Of a stretch of 55,087 nt of DNA, positions 1 through 9,112 are shown one piece after another. A program made the position numbers and the translations under genes. The DNA is from Flavobacteriales bacterium (lineage in GTDB: Bacteria; Bacteroidota; Bacteroidia; Flavobacteriales; Schleiferiaceae): assembly GCA_002707525.1 (NCBI GenBank), contig PAND01000017.1:1-55087 (forward strand), written 5' to 3'. Positions within the stretch are counted from its first letter, which is position 1. Each line of letters opens with the position of its first letter. Under the pieces are notes generated by a model. It saw nothing but the letters and a program-made list of their open reading frames with translations. It searched no databases and was not told the origin of the DNA.

Positions 1-50
1 CACATTAGCGCCGATGGTACTGGGTCTTCCGGGAGAGTAGGTCGCCGCCA
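1..50 (+). rRNA. rrf: 5S ribosomal RNA, 3' end (partial)
   Basis: The first 50 bases match the 3' part of a Bacteroidota 5S rRNA: the conserved AGCGCCGATGGTACTG block (7-22) and the closing GGGAGAGTAGGTCGCCGCC block (31-49). The 5' part lies outside the window. A strong terminator follows at once, so this is the tail of an rRNA operon read on the plus strand. The 3' end is placed near base 50 by similarity only. Confidence 0.9.
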
Positions 51-58
51 TTTTTCAG

Positions 59-89
59 GCCCAATCTAGTTATAGATTGGGCTTTTTTT
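59..89 (+). terminator. Rho-independent terminator of the rRNA operon
   Basis: A perfect 10-bp stem, GCCCAATCTA (59-68) and TAGATTGGGC (73-82), with a GTTA loop, is followed by seven T residues (83-89). It lies directly after the 5S end. Confidence 0.93.
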
Positions 90-148
90 ATGCCTGAAAT
101 CTTAGGTTCATTCATTATTGAACCATTATTGATTAAGTTTACGCCCGT

Positions 149-2110
149 ATGAGGCAAATCCTAATTACTTGTTGTGTATTCGTATCTATTGGACTATTAG
201 GTCAAGAAGGCAGTGCTTTGTCTGAAACATTTATGGATAGTGATACACATTTATCTAATCAACAAGATTCAACATATGCTGATTCAACGCTTCACATATT
301 CCATGATGCGTTATTTCGCACGGTTTCTTATGATAAAGGGTATTTTATTTCTGAAAAAAGCAGCTTGAAGGATAGTTTAACGCTCCTATTAGATAGCAGG
401 GCAGAAGAACAATTATGGTTGGGCATGAATTGGAATTGGGCCCAACGTCAAAATTCAGCTATTGGGGGAATAACCTATGATCCATTAGACCCAATAATGG
501 GTTCTGACTTAGACGGGTGGCACCAATTTTCAAAGTCGTATTTAGAGATGCCGGAATTCTATAGCGCTAGCGCCCCACGATCGGATTTAAAGCTATTAAC
601 GGGTATAGGAGGTGGTCAAGTATTTGGAGTACATGCAATGTCACCCATTGATTCTGCCAAGCAATTTTATTTAGATTATTTACGGTCTAATACGTTAGGA
701 TTGTACAGAAATGAAGGGTCAGACGGACATGAATTGAATTTGAAAATACGTCAAGACGATACATATGAGGACGGAAAACGTGCTCGTCCTTTGCAAGGTT
801 TAGAGCTACGGTATTTTAGTTTGACAAGTGGTCAAAACGGAGGTCTCTCGAATCCTATGTTGTTTGAAACAAATGTACCAACTCTTAGAACTAATTATTC
901 CATAGAAGACAATTCCGGAGCACTTTTTGAAGAGCAGTTCGAATTGAAATTTTATCGAATTCTACACCCAAGATGGAGGTTGCATACAAAGGCATTTAAC
1001 AAGAGGTGGTCTGTGAAGAACGATTCACGAGTAACGGAGTATTATTGGGATAGCACAGCGGCTTTGCCGGTTCTTGGTAATAGAAGTCTTGCTTATAACG
1101 ATTCATTGACACTCGCAGGTGCTCAAGTTGGAATAGGATATTACAGAGCTTTGCATATAAAAAACCATTCCAATTCAAACCTGTCTATTCGCACTTATGG
1201 GGGGTACGAAGTATTGTCCAGTAATACTTCAGGGTTAGATGGCTATAGATTAGATAGTATACATCCAATGGAATCTTTTGATGCTACAAATCAACCGTTT
1301 GTAAGGAATGTAACCCAATTTTCTTATCATAGAAGAGATACTTTGTCTTTCCAGGGGCAATATGCTATCAATTTATTAGGATTTAATGCCGGCGCATACG
1401 ATTTGAGAAATAGGATTGGATTTATGCGAATTCCGGGTCAAATGAGTATTGAATGGAACGTAATTCGTCAGCCACAAATGTTTAGGTTCGAGCAGCTCTA
1501 CGGATATAGCTATGATTTTAGAAATGTAGAGTCGTCTTATGTTAAGAACGAAATTGAAATAGATTGGAATCTAGGTGATTTCTGGAATAAGGAGTTTATT
1601 GTTTACGGTACCCAAATAAAGGGCATGCGCTATTTAAGTACGTTCTCAGAGTTGGCCGTCTGGGATGGTTTATATGGGCGAGCACAAATTGGTCTGAGTA
1701 GCAATCGTGAAGGAATGAATATACTGTTGCAAGGGTATGGCGCATATAAGTCATCTATTGGAGGTTTTGCAACGCCTAATTGGGGTGGTTTTACCGAAGT
1801 TAATTATAAGAAGAGAGTGGGTACTAAATTTCAACTTAAAGTTGGAATGAATATGAGTATTGAAGATGCATTTTATACTCCTACCTATCTTATTGGTGCA
1901 CCTATATGGTCTTTACAAGAAGAGTATTTAGCAGGGTTCTATCCTTGGTCTACCCTGTATTTTGAAGCCAGAATAGCAAATTTTATTGGTGGTATTCGAG
2001 TGGTAAATGCGCTAGAAGGATTAACATCCTATAATTATTATGCTTTTGGCGCCACACCACGAACAGATCGGTGGATTCAAATGAGTGCGCGTTGGTCCTT
2101 GTTTAATTAA
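149..2110 (+). CDS. Putative outer-membrane porin (Porin_10-like family)
   Basis: 653 aa. The N-terminus MRQILITCCVFVSIGLLGQ reads as a signal peptide. The body is rich in alternating aromatic/polar stretches typical of an outer-membrane beta-barrel, and it ends in short Tyr/Trp/Phe-rich strands with a C-terminal Phe-Asn. Segments around residues 140-200 (for example RSNTLGLYRNEGSDGHEL) resemble the phylum-specific 'putative porin' family, which I recognise from memory. Substrate is unknown. It stands alone on the plus strand between the rRNA terminator and a convergent gene; its TAA stop lies inside the TTAA that also ends that gene. TAAGTTTA at 134-141 is a near match to the -7 element. Confidence 0.75.
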   Translation: MRQILITCCVFVSIGLLGQEGSALSETFMDSDTHLSNQQDSTYADSTLHIFHDALFRTVSYDKGYFISEKSSLKDSLTLLLDSRAEEQLWLGMNWNWAQRQNSAIGGITYDPLDPIMGSDLDGWHQFSKSYLEMPEFYSASAPRSDLKLLTGIGGGQVFGVHAMSPIDSAKQFYLDYLRSNTLGLYRNEGSDGHELNLKIRQDDTYEDGKRARPLQGLELRYFSLTSGQNGGLSNPMLFETNVPTLRTNYSIEDNSGALFEEQFELKFYRILHPRWRLHTKAFNKRWSVKNDSRVTEYYWDSTAALPVLGNRSLAYNDSLTLAGAQVGIGYYRALHIKNHSNSNLSIRTYGGYEVLSSNTSGLDGYRLDSIHPMESFDATNQPFVRNVTQFSYHRRDTLSFQGQYAINLLGFNAGAYDLRNRIGFMRIPGQMSIEWNVIRQPQMFRFEQLYGYSYDFRNVESSYVKNEIEIDWNLGDFWNKEFIVYGTQIKGMRYLSTFSELAVWDGLYGRAQIGLSSNREGMNILLQGYGAYKSSIGGFATPNWGGFTEVNYKKRVGTKFQLKVGMNMSIEDAFYTPTYLIGAPIWSLQEEYLAGFYPWSTLYFEARIANFIGGIRVVNALEGLTSYNYYAFGATPRTDRWIQMSARWSLFN

Positions 2111-3381
2111 GTTTTTTGAGGTGGCTTTTTAGCTGCAGGAAACAAGATATTGTTTAGAATTAAACGATAACCAGGACTATTAGGAAATTCTTTGAGGTCA
2201 GTGGGTTCATCACCAACCCTATGCTGATAGTCTTCAGGGTCATGCCCACCATAAAATGTCCAATACCCTTCGCCATAAGTGCCATGTATATACCGCGCAG
2301 AAGCATCAGTTTTGCTTTTACCAAGCACAGTAGAAGACGGTTTCAAGGTATTAAGATTGTATGCAGTGGTTTGCCCGTAAAACCCTTTAACCAAAGCGGT
2401 ATGATTCTGAACTAGAATTGTAGGAACAACATCATATTTTGCCGAAAAATCGAATAATTCAAAGTAGTCATTATCTTCTTTAATACGTCTAACGCGCTGT
2501 TCGGTAATGTCAATCGTTGAATACTCATAACGCAGAGGGTTCATCACCAAATCAAAACTTTCAAAAGCAAAACAGTTGTCATAATTTAAAGCCAACCCTG
2601 CACCCGGAGATGAAGGATCTCCATCAAACATACTCTCGCAGATATCTACATTTCTTGATGCTAAAGCAATGTCATAGGAGTCAGTTGCCGAGCACATAGC
2701 GAATAAAAAACCACCGTCATTAACAAATTCTGAAATCACTTGAGTCACAGCTCCTTTTGCTTCACTCACCTTGTTATAGCCCAAAGATTTGGCATGCGCT
2801 TCAAATTGAGATTTTTGATTGATATACCAAGCGGCATCTCTGTAGGCACCATAAAATTTTCCGTATTGCCCAGTGAAATCTTCATGATGAAGGTGAAGCC
2901 AATCGTATTGTGATAACTGTCCACCCAGTACCTCATCGTCATAAATGGTTTCGAAGGGAATTTCGGCATAAGTTAAAACAAGAGTAACCGCATCATCCCA
3001 AGGTTGCTTCCCTTCCGGGGAATACACTGCTATTTTGGGTACTCTTTCAAGTTCTACGGTATTTGTATTTCTGCTGGGACTTTTAAGTTCTCCCATTAAA
3101 GAAATTAAAGTGCTAGTACTATAATTTTCGTAACTAACTCCCTTTAGAAGCGCTTTTTGAATTATCAATTGATCGGCATCTAAAATGGCAAAAGAACCGC
3201 CTCTATGATTCAGTAGCCAATGACATTCGTATCCTTTTTCAATCGCCTCAAAAACTAAACCATATGCTTTTAAATGATCTGTTTGCTCCTCGTAGTCCAT
3301 AGGTATGAGTACCTGCCCAAAAGACATTTCATGAACAAAATATAAAAAGACAACGAAAAAAAACCTTCTAAAACGGCGCAT
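2107..3381 (-). CDS. 'Asparagine synthetase B'-like secreted/periplasmic protein of unknown function
   Basis: 424 aa from the ATG at 3381; a GTG at 3387 is an alternative. A hydrophobic N-terminus (FRRFFFVVFLYFVHEMSFG) looks like a signal peptide. The family is widespread in Flavobacteria and is often labelled asparagine synthetase B, yet I see neither an N-terminal Cys nucleophile nor an SGGxDS ATP-pyrophosphatase loop, so that name is unlikely to be right. Conserved-looking stretches are HHEDFTGQYGKFY, FLFAMCSATDSYDIA and YGEGYWTFYGGHDPEDYQH. It is the last gene of accA-dnaB-this, overlapping dnaB by 14 nt, and AGGAGG inside the dnaB end (minus strand) sits about 6 nt before the ATG. Function unknown. 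Confidence 0.75.
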   Translation of the reverse strand: MRRFRRFFFVVFLYFVHEMSFGQVLIPMDYEEQTDHLKAYGLVFEAIEKGYECHWLLNHRGGSFAILDADQLIIQKALLKGVSYENYSTSTLISLMGELKSPSRNTNTVELERVPKIAVYSPEGKQPWDDAVTLVLTYAEIPFETIYDDEVLGGQLSQYDWLHLHHEDFTGQYGKFYGAYRDAAWYINQKSQFEAHAKSLGYNKVSEAKGAVTQVISEFVNDGGFLFAMCSATDSYDIALASRNVDICESMFDGDPSSPGAGLALNYDNCFAFESFDLVMNPLRYEYSTIDITEQRVRRIKEDNDYFELFDFSAKYDVVPTILVQNHTALVKGFYGQTTAYNLNTLKPSSTVLGKSKTDASARYIHGTYGEGYWTFYGGHDPEDYQHRVGDEPTDLKEFPNSPGYRLILNNILFPAAKKPPQKT

Positions 3382-4882
3382 CACCACCTCCTAAATCCTG
3401 TCTTGGAATATTTTTATAGCCATCATTTGTTGAACTACTGTCTTCTCCCGCATTCATCTTACTTTCCATGATCATTCTTGATCCTTGGTCTAGATCGGAG
3501 AATTTGGCAAGTTCTGCGATGAAGCGCAATCTCACATCTTCTAGAGACCCGTTTCTATGCTTGGCAATGATGATTTCAGCTTGATTGTCAGAAGGGTCTC
3601 CGTTTTCCCATTCGTCAATCTGATAGTATTGAGGACGGTATATGAAGCTCACTATATCCGCATCTTGTTCTATTGCTCCAGACTCTCGAAGGTCACTCAA
3701 TTGAGGACGTTTTGATGCAGACCTAGTCTCAACGGCACGTGACAATTGAGATAATGCAATAACCGGAACACTCAGTTCCTTTGCTATAGATTTCAGAGAA
3801 CGTGAAATTGTTGAAATTTCTTGTTCGCGATTTCCCTGAGCTTTGGAACCACCTACAGTCATGAGCTGCAAATAATCAATGATAATGAGATCCAAACCTT
3901 GGGTACTTTTCAAACGCCGAACTTTGGCCCTTAGATCAAAAACGGATAAGGCGGGTGTGTCGTCAATGAAAAGATGGGCTTTTTCTAAGTCCTTGACTCC
4001 TGAGGTTAATTCATTCCACTCTCTATCTGTGAGGTCACCTTTCCTTAGTTTTTCTGAACTAAGACCGGTTTCAGAAGAAATAATTCGGGTAATCAGCTGA
4101 ACAGAAGACATCTCCAAAGAGAAAACAGCAACTTTTTTGTGATGATCCACAGCCATATTTCTAGCCATAGATAATACAAAGGCGGTCTTACCCATACCTG
4201 GTCTTGCGGCGAGTATGATTAAATCTGAAGGCTGCCACCCGGAAGTTACTCTATCTAATTCCGAGAAGCCAGAAGGTATTCCTGAAAGCCCTTCTTGTTT
4301 AGAAATATTTTCGATTTTATCTAGAGCCTGTCTAATCAAATCTTCAGCACTTTCGTAGTTCCTTTTGAGGTTCCCTTGGGCAACTTCAAAAAGCTTCTGC
4401 TCGGCGTTGTCTAAAAGTTCTAAAACATCAGTAGTTTCATCAAATGCACTTTCTGTTATTTCACCAGAAATTCGAATTAATTCACGCTGAATATGCTTTT
4501 GAAGTACAATACGTGCATGATATTCAATATGGGCAGCTGAACTTACTTTCTGACTTAATTGAGCCAAGTAAACTTCACCACCCGATTTTTTCATCAATCC
4601 CTCCTTTCGTAATTCTGAGGCAACCGTAAGAATATCTACGGGTTGATTATCACCAAAAAGTATGGTAATAATTTTGAAGATGTTCCTATGTTGGTCTTTA
4701 TAAAAAGCTTCTGGATGAAGTATGTCAATAATATTTGCTAGAGCATTTTTATCTATCAAAAGTGCTCCTAATACAGCTTCCTCCAAATCAATTGCTTGAG
4801 GTGGAATTCGTCCTCCAGCTGTTAGATTGGTTGTTTGTCCAAGAGTTCTTGGTGCTTGATTACTGTATTGCGGATCTTCCAT
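3368..4882 (-). CDS. dnaB: Replicative DNA helicase DnaB
   Basis: 504 aa, a normal length. The N-terminal DnaB domain covers about residues 28-130. The RecA-like C-terminal domain has Walker A AARPGMGKT (225-233), a Walker B-like LIIIDYLQLM, and the DnaB signature SQLSRAVETR followed by LSDLRESGAIEQDAD. The hexamer unwinds DNA at the replication fork and recruits primase. No intein is present. It starts 2 nt after the accA stop and overlaps the next gene by 14 nt, so it is probably cotranscribed with both. Confidence 0.97.
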   Translation of the reverse strand: MEDPQYSNQAPRTLGQTTNLTAGGRIPPQAIDLEEAVLGALLIDKNALANIIDILHPEAFYKDQHRNIFKIITILFGDNQPVDILTVASELRKEGLMKKSGGEVYLAQLSQKVSSAAHIEYHARIVLQKHIQRELIRISGEITESAFDETTDVLELLDNAEQKLFEVAQGNLKRNYESAEDLIRQALDKIENISKQEGLSGIPSGFSELDRVTSGWQPSDLIILAARPGMGKTAFVLSMARNMAVDHHKKVAVFSLEMSSVQLITRIISSETGLSSEKLRKGDLTDREWNELTSGVKDLEKAHLFIDDTPALSVFDLRAKVRRLKSTQGLDLIIIDYLQLMTVGGSKAQGNREQEISTISRSLKSIAKELSVPVIALSQLSRAVETRSASKRPQLSDLRESGAIEQDADIVSFIYRPQYYQIDEWENGDPSDNQAEIIIAKHRNGSLEDVRLRFIAELAKFSDLDQGSRMIMESKMNAGEDSSSTNDGYKNIPRQDLGGGDAPF

Positions 4883-4884
4883 AT

Positions 4885-5838
4885 TTATTCAGCGTAAACG
4901 CCCATATTAAAGAACTTCTCCATGCGCATAGCCACGCGTTCCTCTGCATCTAGCTTTTGTAAAATTTTCGTGTGCTTAATGATATTTTTTTTAACCTCTG
5001 CAAACATCAATTCTGGATGTGCATGTGCTCCTCCAAGTGGTTCTTTGATAATCCCGTCAATCAGACCGTTTTTCTTCATATCCGTTGCCGTGAGTTTTAA
5101 TGCTTCAGCTGCTTTTTCTTTATGATCCCAAGAGCGCCACAGTATTGAAGAACAACTTTCAGGCGAAATAACAGAATACCAAGTATTTTCTAGCATAAGC
5201 ACTTTGTCTCCCACACCAATACCAATGGCTCCACCTGAAGCTCCTTCACCTATTATAATACAGATTACAGGAACTTTTAGCCGAGACATTTCCATGATAT
5301 TTTTAGCAATTGCCTCGCCTTGTCCTCGCTCTTCTGCCTCTAGTCCTGGAAATGCTCCTGGAGTATCAATAAGTGTTACAATGGGACGATTAAACTTTTC
5401 TGCTTGTTTCATTAATCGCAAGGCCTTCCTATAACCCTCTGGATTGGCCATACCAAAATTCCGGTACTGACGCATCTTGGTATTTACACCTTTTTGCTGG
5501 CCCATAAACATATAGGTTTGATCGCCCATTTTACCCCAACCACCAATCATGGCTTTATCATCTTTTACGCCGCGATCACCGTGTAATTCAATAAAGTTAC
5601 CTTCAGTGAGGGCCTCAATGTATGCTTGTGTATATGGACGTTGAGGATGACGTGAAAGCTGTACTCTTTCCCAAGCATTTAAGTTGCTGTAGATTTCTTT
5701 TTTCTTTTCTACGAGTTTTTTTCGAATGTCCTCAATGGTCTTTGCCATATCGACTCCTGTGTCGTCTGCTAATTCAAGAGCCTTATTTAGCTGTATTTTA
5801 AGCTCTTCAATGGGTTTTTCGAAAGAAAGATATTCCAT
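4885..5838 (-). CDS. accA: Acetyl-CoA carboxylase carboxyltransferase subunit alpha
   Basis: 317 aa from the ATG at 5838 ([17 protein letters not shown], the usual AccA N-terminus); an upstream in-frame ATG at 5865 adds nine residues that do not look conserved. AccA with AccD moves the carboxyl group from carboxybiotin to acetyl-CoA, giving malonyl-CoA for fatty acid synthesis. Motifs seen: [34 protein letters not shown] and [15 protein letters not shown] (oxyanion glycine loops). First gene of the accA-dnaB unit, 46 nt downstream of the EamA gene on the same strand. Confidence 0.97.
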   Translation of the reverse strand: MEYLSFEKPIEELKIQLNKALELADDTGVDMAKTIEDIRKKLVEKKKEIYSNLNAWERVQLSRHPQRPYTQAYIEALTEGNFIELHGDRGVKDDKAMIGGWGKMGDQTYMFMGQQKGVNTKMRQYRNFGMANPEGYRKALRLMKQAEKFNRPIVTLIDTPGAFPGLEAEERGQGEAIAKNIMEMSRLKVPVICIIIGEGASGGAIGIGVGDKVLMLENTWYSVISPESCSSILWRSWDHKEKAAEALKLTATDMKKNGLIDGIIKEPLGGAHAHPELMFAEVKKNIIKHTKILQKLDAEERVAMRMEKFFNMGVYAE

Positions 5839-5884
5839 GTGTATTGTGTTTTTCACAATTGGCAAAATACCAAAACAAATTGCT

Positions 5885-6814
5885 TTAACGCTTCCTTTTG
5901 TTGGCTTTTATAATACCATTGGCAATAACGGTCGCTAGGATAATCATCACCCCAAGATAAAATTGAGGAGACATGCTTTCAGATGCTCCAAAAAAGAGTG
6001 CGGCCAGGATGATTCCATAAACAGGTTCTAAATTAATGGCTAGCATCACGCTGAAAGGAGAAAGACGTTTCAAAAGTTCCACACTTTTGATAAAAGGATA
6101 AGCCGTGCATAGGAGTGCTAATACGGCAATGAATATATAGTCATTCTGATTAGAAGCCCAAAGATTCATGGGGTTATTTCCTCTAAAAACCTCGAACAGT
6201 AGAATTGACAAAAAGGCGAAGGTGATCTCCCAAAACGTTACCTGAACTGGCTTCGGATATCTTTCAACGAGTTGTTTGTTTAAAATACTAAACGACGCAC
6301 TAAGCATCGCACTAAATAACGCGATAACCAAGCCCAATTGAAAATTTGTAATCGCAATCCCGTAGTAGCTAAGTTCCTTGATATCAGCGGTATTGGGTTC
6401 TTCGTAAAACACAATGCCAATTCCTACGATTACAAGTAGGCCTAAAATAATTTCAGTAATATCAAATTTAGTTTTGGATAAAATCGGGTTAAGTAGTGAT
6501 GACCACAATGCACCCGTTGACACTCCAGCTAGAGTAATGCTTACATTGGAAATCTTAATGGCACCAAAAAAAGTGATCCAATGCACGGCAATTAATAATC
6601 CGCACAACCACATAAAAGCAAGATCCTTGGTATTAGCGGTAAAACCTCTTTTGCGATACATGAGATAGCATGCAATTACAATAGATGTTAATGCGGTTCG
6701 ATTGAATACAAGAGACAATGCATCAATACTGATAAATTTCCCAAGGATTGCGGTAAATCCCCAAATAAACACAATAAAGTGTAGGTTCAGTTGATCCTTG
6801 GCAAATGAGTTCAT
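5885..6814 (-). CDS. EamA (DMT-superfamily) membrane transporter
   Basis: 309 aa from the ATG at 6814, one base after the preceding TGA; longer in-frame versions run into the upstream gene and look non-coding. About ten hydrophobic segments in two halves follow the duplicated EamA layout. Typical features are [15 protein letters not shown] near the N-terminus and [16 protein letters not shown]-like [17 protein letters not shown] near the C-terminus. Inner-membrane metabolite exporter or importer; the substrate cannot be told from the sequence. Last gene of tgt-lptF/G-EamA. Confidence 0.88.
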   Translation of the reverse strand: MNSFAKDQLNLHFIVFIWGFTAILGKFISIDALSLVFNRTALTSIVIACYLMYRKRGFTANTKDLAFMWLCGLLIAVHWITFFGAIKISNVSITLAGVSTGALWSSLLNPILSKTKFDITEIILGLLVIVGIGIVFYEEPNTADIKELSYYGIAITNFQLGLVIALFSAMLSASFSILNKQLVERYPKPVQVTFWEITFAFLSILLFEVFRGNNPMNLWASNQNDYIFIAVLALLCTAYPFIKSVELLKRLSPFSVMLAINLEPVYGIILAALFFGASESMSPQFYLGVMIILATVIANGIIKANKRKR

Positions 6815-6815
6815 A

Positions 6816-7940
6816 TCATTTAGGTGCTTTATTGTACCTCCAAAGTGCAATGCCTGCAAATAGTAAATTGGGTATCCAAATCGCAAATTCTGCGGGTTGA
6901 ATCGTGATCCACATAAGAGCCTTTCCGAGCCATTTGTCTGAGGATAAAACGCCAGTAGTGGCAAAGGTTTGGGAGATTTGCATGGCAAAGACATATATGG
7001 CGCAAAGCACTAGTCCTATAGCAATATTAACCCCTAATCCTCCCCGTCTTTTTTGGCTTGCTAAAGATACCGCTAGAAGTACAAATACATAAGAACTGAG
7101 AGGATAAGATGACCTGCGTTGCATTTCCATTTGGTAGGAAGCTATGTTTTCATTTCCGGTTATTTCTTCTTGAGCGATAAATTTGCTCAATTCATTAGAG
7201 TTCATTGTCGCAATGGAATTCAATTTGGGTGCGATTTGTTCAGAAGAAAATTGAAGAACGGTGTCTAATTTGCGTCCCGTTGCAATAGATTCATTACCCA
7301 AACTATCTAGAGTTCGGAGTCTGTAATTATCTAATCTCCATTTGCCCGTAGCGGTATCCAATCGGACAAAATCTGCGCTTAGCTTAGAGGTTAAAATGTG
7401 ATTATTAAAAGTTTCATAGGTGAATTGATAACCACTTTGTCTGATCCCTGAATACGTTTCAAAATAAACATAATGTCCTGGTAGGATTTGTCGATGTACC
7501 TTTTGGTTAATGGGACGGCTGACTCCAGTAATATACTTTTCTTCAAACTGGATTCTTTTGATGTTTGTTTGTGGTACTAATAAGTGATTTAATGTTAAGG
7601 ATAGGAGACAAATAATGGTGGCACCAATAACGTAGGGACGAAGTAATCTATTAAAGCTCGTGCCAGAAGTTAGCACTGCCACTATTTCTGTGTTCGAGGC
7701 AATTCTGGAGGTAAACCAAATCGTAGAAATAAATAGAATAAGAGCGCTAAACAGATTACCATAGAATGCAATGAAATTGACATAGTAGTCAAAAATGATT
7801 TCATTCATGGTAGCGCCGTTTTGGAAGTCGTCAATTTTTTCACTGATATCAAAGACTATCGCTATGGCGAGAATAAGAATCATAGTTAAGAAAAAGCTTC
7901 CCATGAATTTCTTCAATATGTACCAGTCCAATTTATTCAC
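6816..7940 (-). CDS. LptF/LptG-family permease (YjgP/YjgQ)
   Basis: 374 aa. It begins with a GTG at 7940 (next in-frame Met is residue 13), placed 2 nt after the tgt stop with AGAGG just before. The opening NKLDWYILKKFMGSFFLTM is the standard start of this family. Three membrane segments sit in the first 115 residues, then a periplasmic beta-jellyroll region, then three more near the C-terminus, as in LptF/LptG. With LptB the pair pulls lipopolysaccharide from the inner membrane to the LptC-A-D bridge. Whether this copy is LptF or LptG cannot be decided here; the partner is not in the window. Confidence 0.9.
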   Translation of the reverse strand: MNKLDWYILKKFMGSFFLTMILILAIAIVFDISEKIDDFQNGATMNEIIFDYYVNFIAFYGNLFSALILFISTIWFTSRIASNTEIVAVLTSGTSFNRLLRPYVIGATIICLLSLTLNHLLVPQTNIKRIQFEEKYITGVSRPINQKVHRQILPGHYVYFETYSGIRQSGYQFTYETFNNHILTSKLSADFVRLDTATGKWRLDNYRLRTLDSLGNESIATGRKLDTVLQFSSEQIAPKLNSIATMNSNELSKFIAQEEITGNENIASYQMEMQRRSSYPLSSYVFVLLAVSLASQKRRGGLGVNIAIGLVLCAIYVFAMQISQTFATTGVLSSDKWLGKALMWITIQPAEFAIWIPNLLFAGIALWRYNKAPK

Positions 7941-7942
7941 CT

Positions 7943-9073
7943 CTACAATCTACGCTCTAATTTTGGGATCATGTGATTTTTCCAACTTGCAAAGTGGCCT
8001 GAAATAATCTGTTTTCTTGCTTCTTCCACTAGCCACAGATAAAACCTAATGTTATGTATGGAAGCAATTTGTGCTCCTAAGCTTTCCTTGCTGTGAATTA
8101 GATGACGAACATAGGCCTTGGTGTAGGCAGAATCTACAAAGCTTGTTCCATTTGGGTCAATAGGCTCATGTATGTTTTCCCACTTCTTATTTCGAATATT
8201 GATGATTCCTTCACTAGTAAATAGTTGGCCATTACGTCCGTTTCGGGTGGGCATCACGCAATCAAACATATCTATTCCTAAGCTAATGTTTTCAAGAATA
8301 TTGGCTGGTGTTCCAACGCCCATTAAGTACCGAGGTCTATCCTTTGGTAAAATCGCGCATGCACCTGCAGCATGTTTATACATTTCTTCAGCAGGTTCAC
8401 CAACACTTAATCCACCAATGGCATTACCGTCAGCGTTTTTGCTGGCAATATATTCAGCGCTTTCATCTCTCAAATCTTCAAAAGTTGATCCCTGAATAAT
8501 GGGGAATAGCGATTGATTGTGTCCATAAAGTGGTTCAGTTGCTGACAATTGTTTCATGCATCTATCCAACCACCTGTGAGTCATTTGCATGGATTTTTTA
8601 GCATACTCATAACTGCTCGGATAGGGTGGACATTCGTCAAAGGCCATTATGATATCTGCGCCTATTTCGCGCTGAATATCCATGACTTTTTCCGGAGTAA
8701 AAAGATACTTTGTACCGTCAATATGGGAAGCGAAAGTAGCACCCTGCTCATCTATTTTTCTCTGATTGGCAAGGCTATACACTTGATAGCCACCGCTATC
8801 TGTAAGTATGGGCCCGTCCCAGCCATTAAACTTATGTAAACCACCAGCCTCTTTTAGAATAGCAGTTCCTGGTCGGAGAAAAAGATGATAGGTATTTCCC
8901 AAGATGATTTGGGCCTTGGTGTCGTCCTTTAAATCTTTAGTATGTACTCCCTTTACAGTTCCTGCCGTACCAACGGGCATGAAGATTGGCGTATGAATTT
9001 GACCATGATCCGTAGTGATTATTCCGGCGCGTGCAGAACTCTTGGAATCTGTTTGTTTGAGTAGAAACTTCAT
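7943..9073 (-). CDS. tgt: tRNA-guanine transglycosylase (Tgt), zinc-cysteine-less form
   Basis: 376 aa from the ATG at 9073 (MKFLLKQTDS); a further ATG 18 nt upstream is in frame. Tgt swaps guanine-34 of GUN anticodons for preQ1 on the way to queuosine. The substrate pocket motif LTDSGGYQVYSLA carries the acid/base Asp92, and MFDCVMPTRNGRNG carries the expected nucleophile Asp271. The usual CxCxxC zinc site is replaced by NGTSFVD (308-314), while the following YTKAYVRHL and TIHN-like SIHNIRFYLWLV blocks are intact. I recall the same replacement in other Flavobacteria, so it is probably a clade trait, not decay. First gene of a three-gene operon. Confidence 0.95.
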   Translation of the reverse strand: MKFLLKQTDSKSSARAGIITTDHGQIHTPIFMPVGTAGTVKGVHTKDLKDDTKAQIILGNTYHLFLRPGTAILKEAGGLHKFNGWDGPILTDSGGYQVYSLANQRKIDEQGATFASHIDGTKYLFTPEKVMDIQREIGADIIMAFDECPPYPSSYEYAKKSMQMTHRWLDRCMKQLSATEPLYGHNQSLFPIIQGSTFEDLRDESAEYIASKNADGNAIGGLSVGEPAEEMYKHAAGACAILPKDRPRYLMGVGTPANILENISLGIDMFDCVMPTRNGRNGQLFTSEGIINIRNKKWENIHEPIDPNGTSFVDSAYTKAYVRHLIHSKESLGAQIASIHNIRFYLWLVEEARKQIISGHFASWKNHMIPKLERRL

Positions 9074-9100
9074 AAAGAGCAAAAGTACCACCTATGGGCA

Positions 9101-9108
9101 TATCTTTG
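9101..9108 (+). promoter_or_regulatory. -7 promoter element TATCTTTG, rsmG
   Basis: Exact match to the Bacteroidota TAnnTTTG core. It ends only 4 nt before the rsmG ATG, which would put the transcription start at or next to the first codon. No -33 TTG is seen at the usual spacing. Confidence 0.5.
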
Positions 9109-9112
9109 AACC

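Noticed and set aside
3368-4882. Intein in DnaB
   Set aside because: Length (504 aa) and continuous motifs leave no room for one.
6815-6994. Longer N-terminus of the EamA protein
   Set aside because: The added 60 residues lie inside the LptF/G-family gene and lack membrane-protein character; ATG at 6814 follows that gene's stop directly.
8172-8495. A 107-codon frame opposite tgt
   Set aside because: Antisense to conserved Tgt sequence; no start context and no protein family resemblance.
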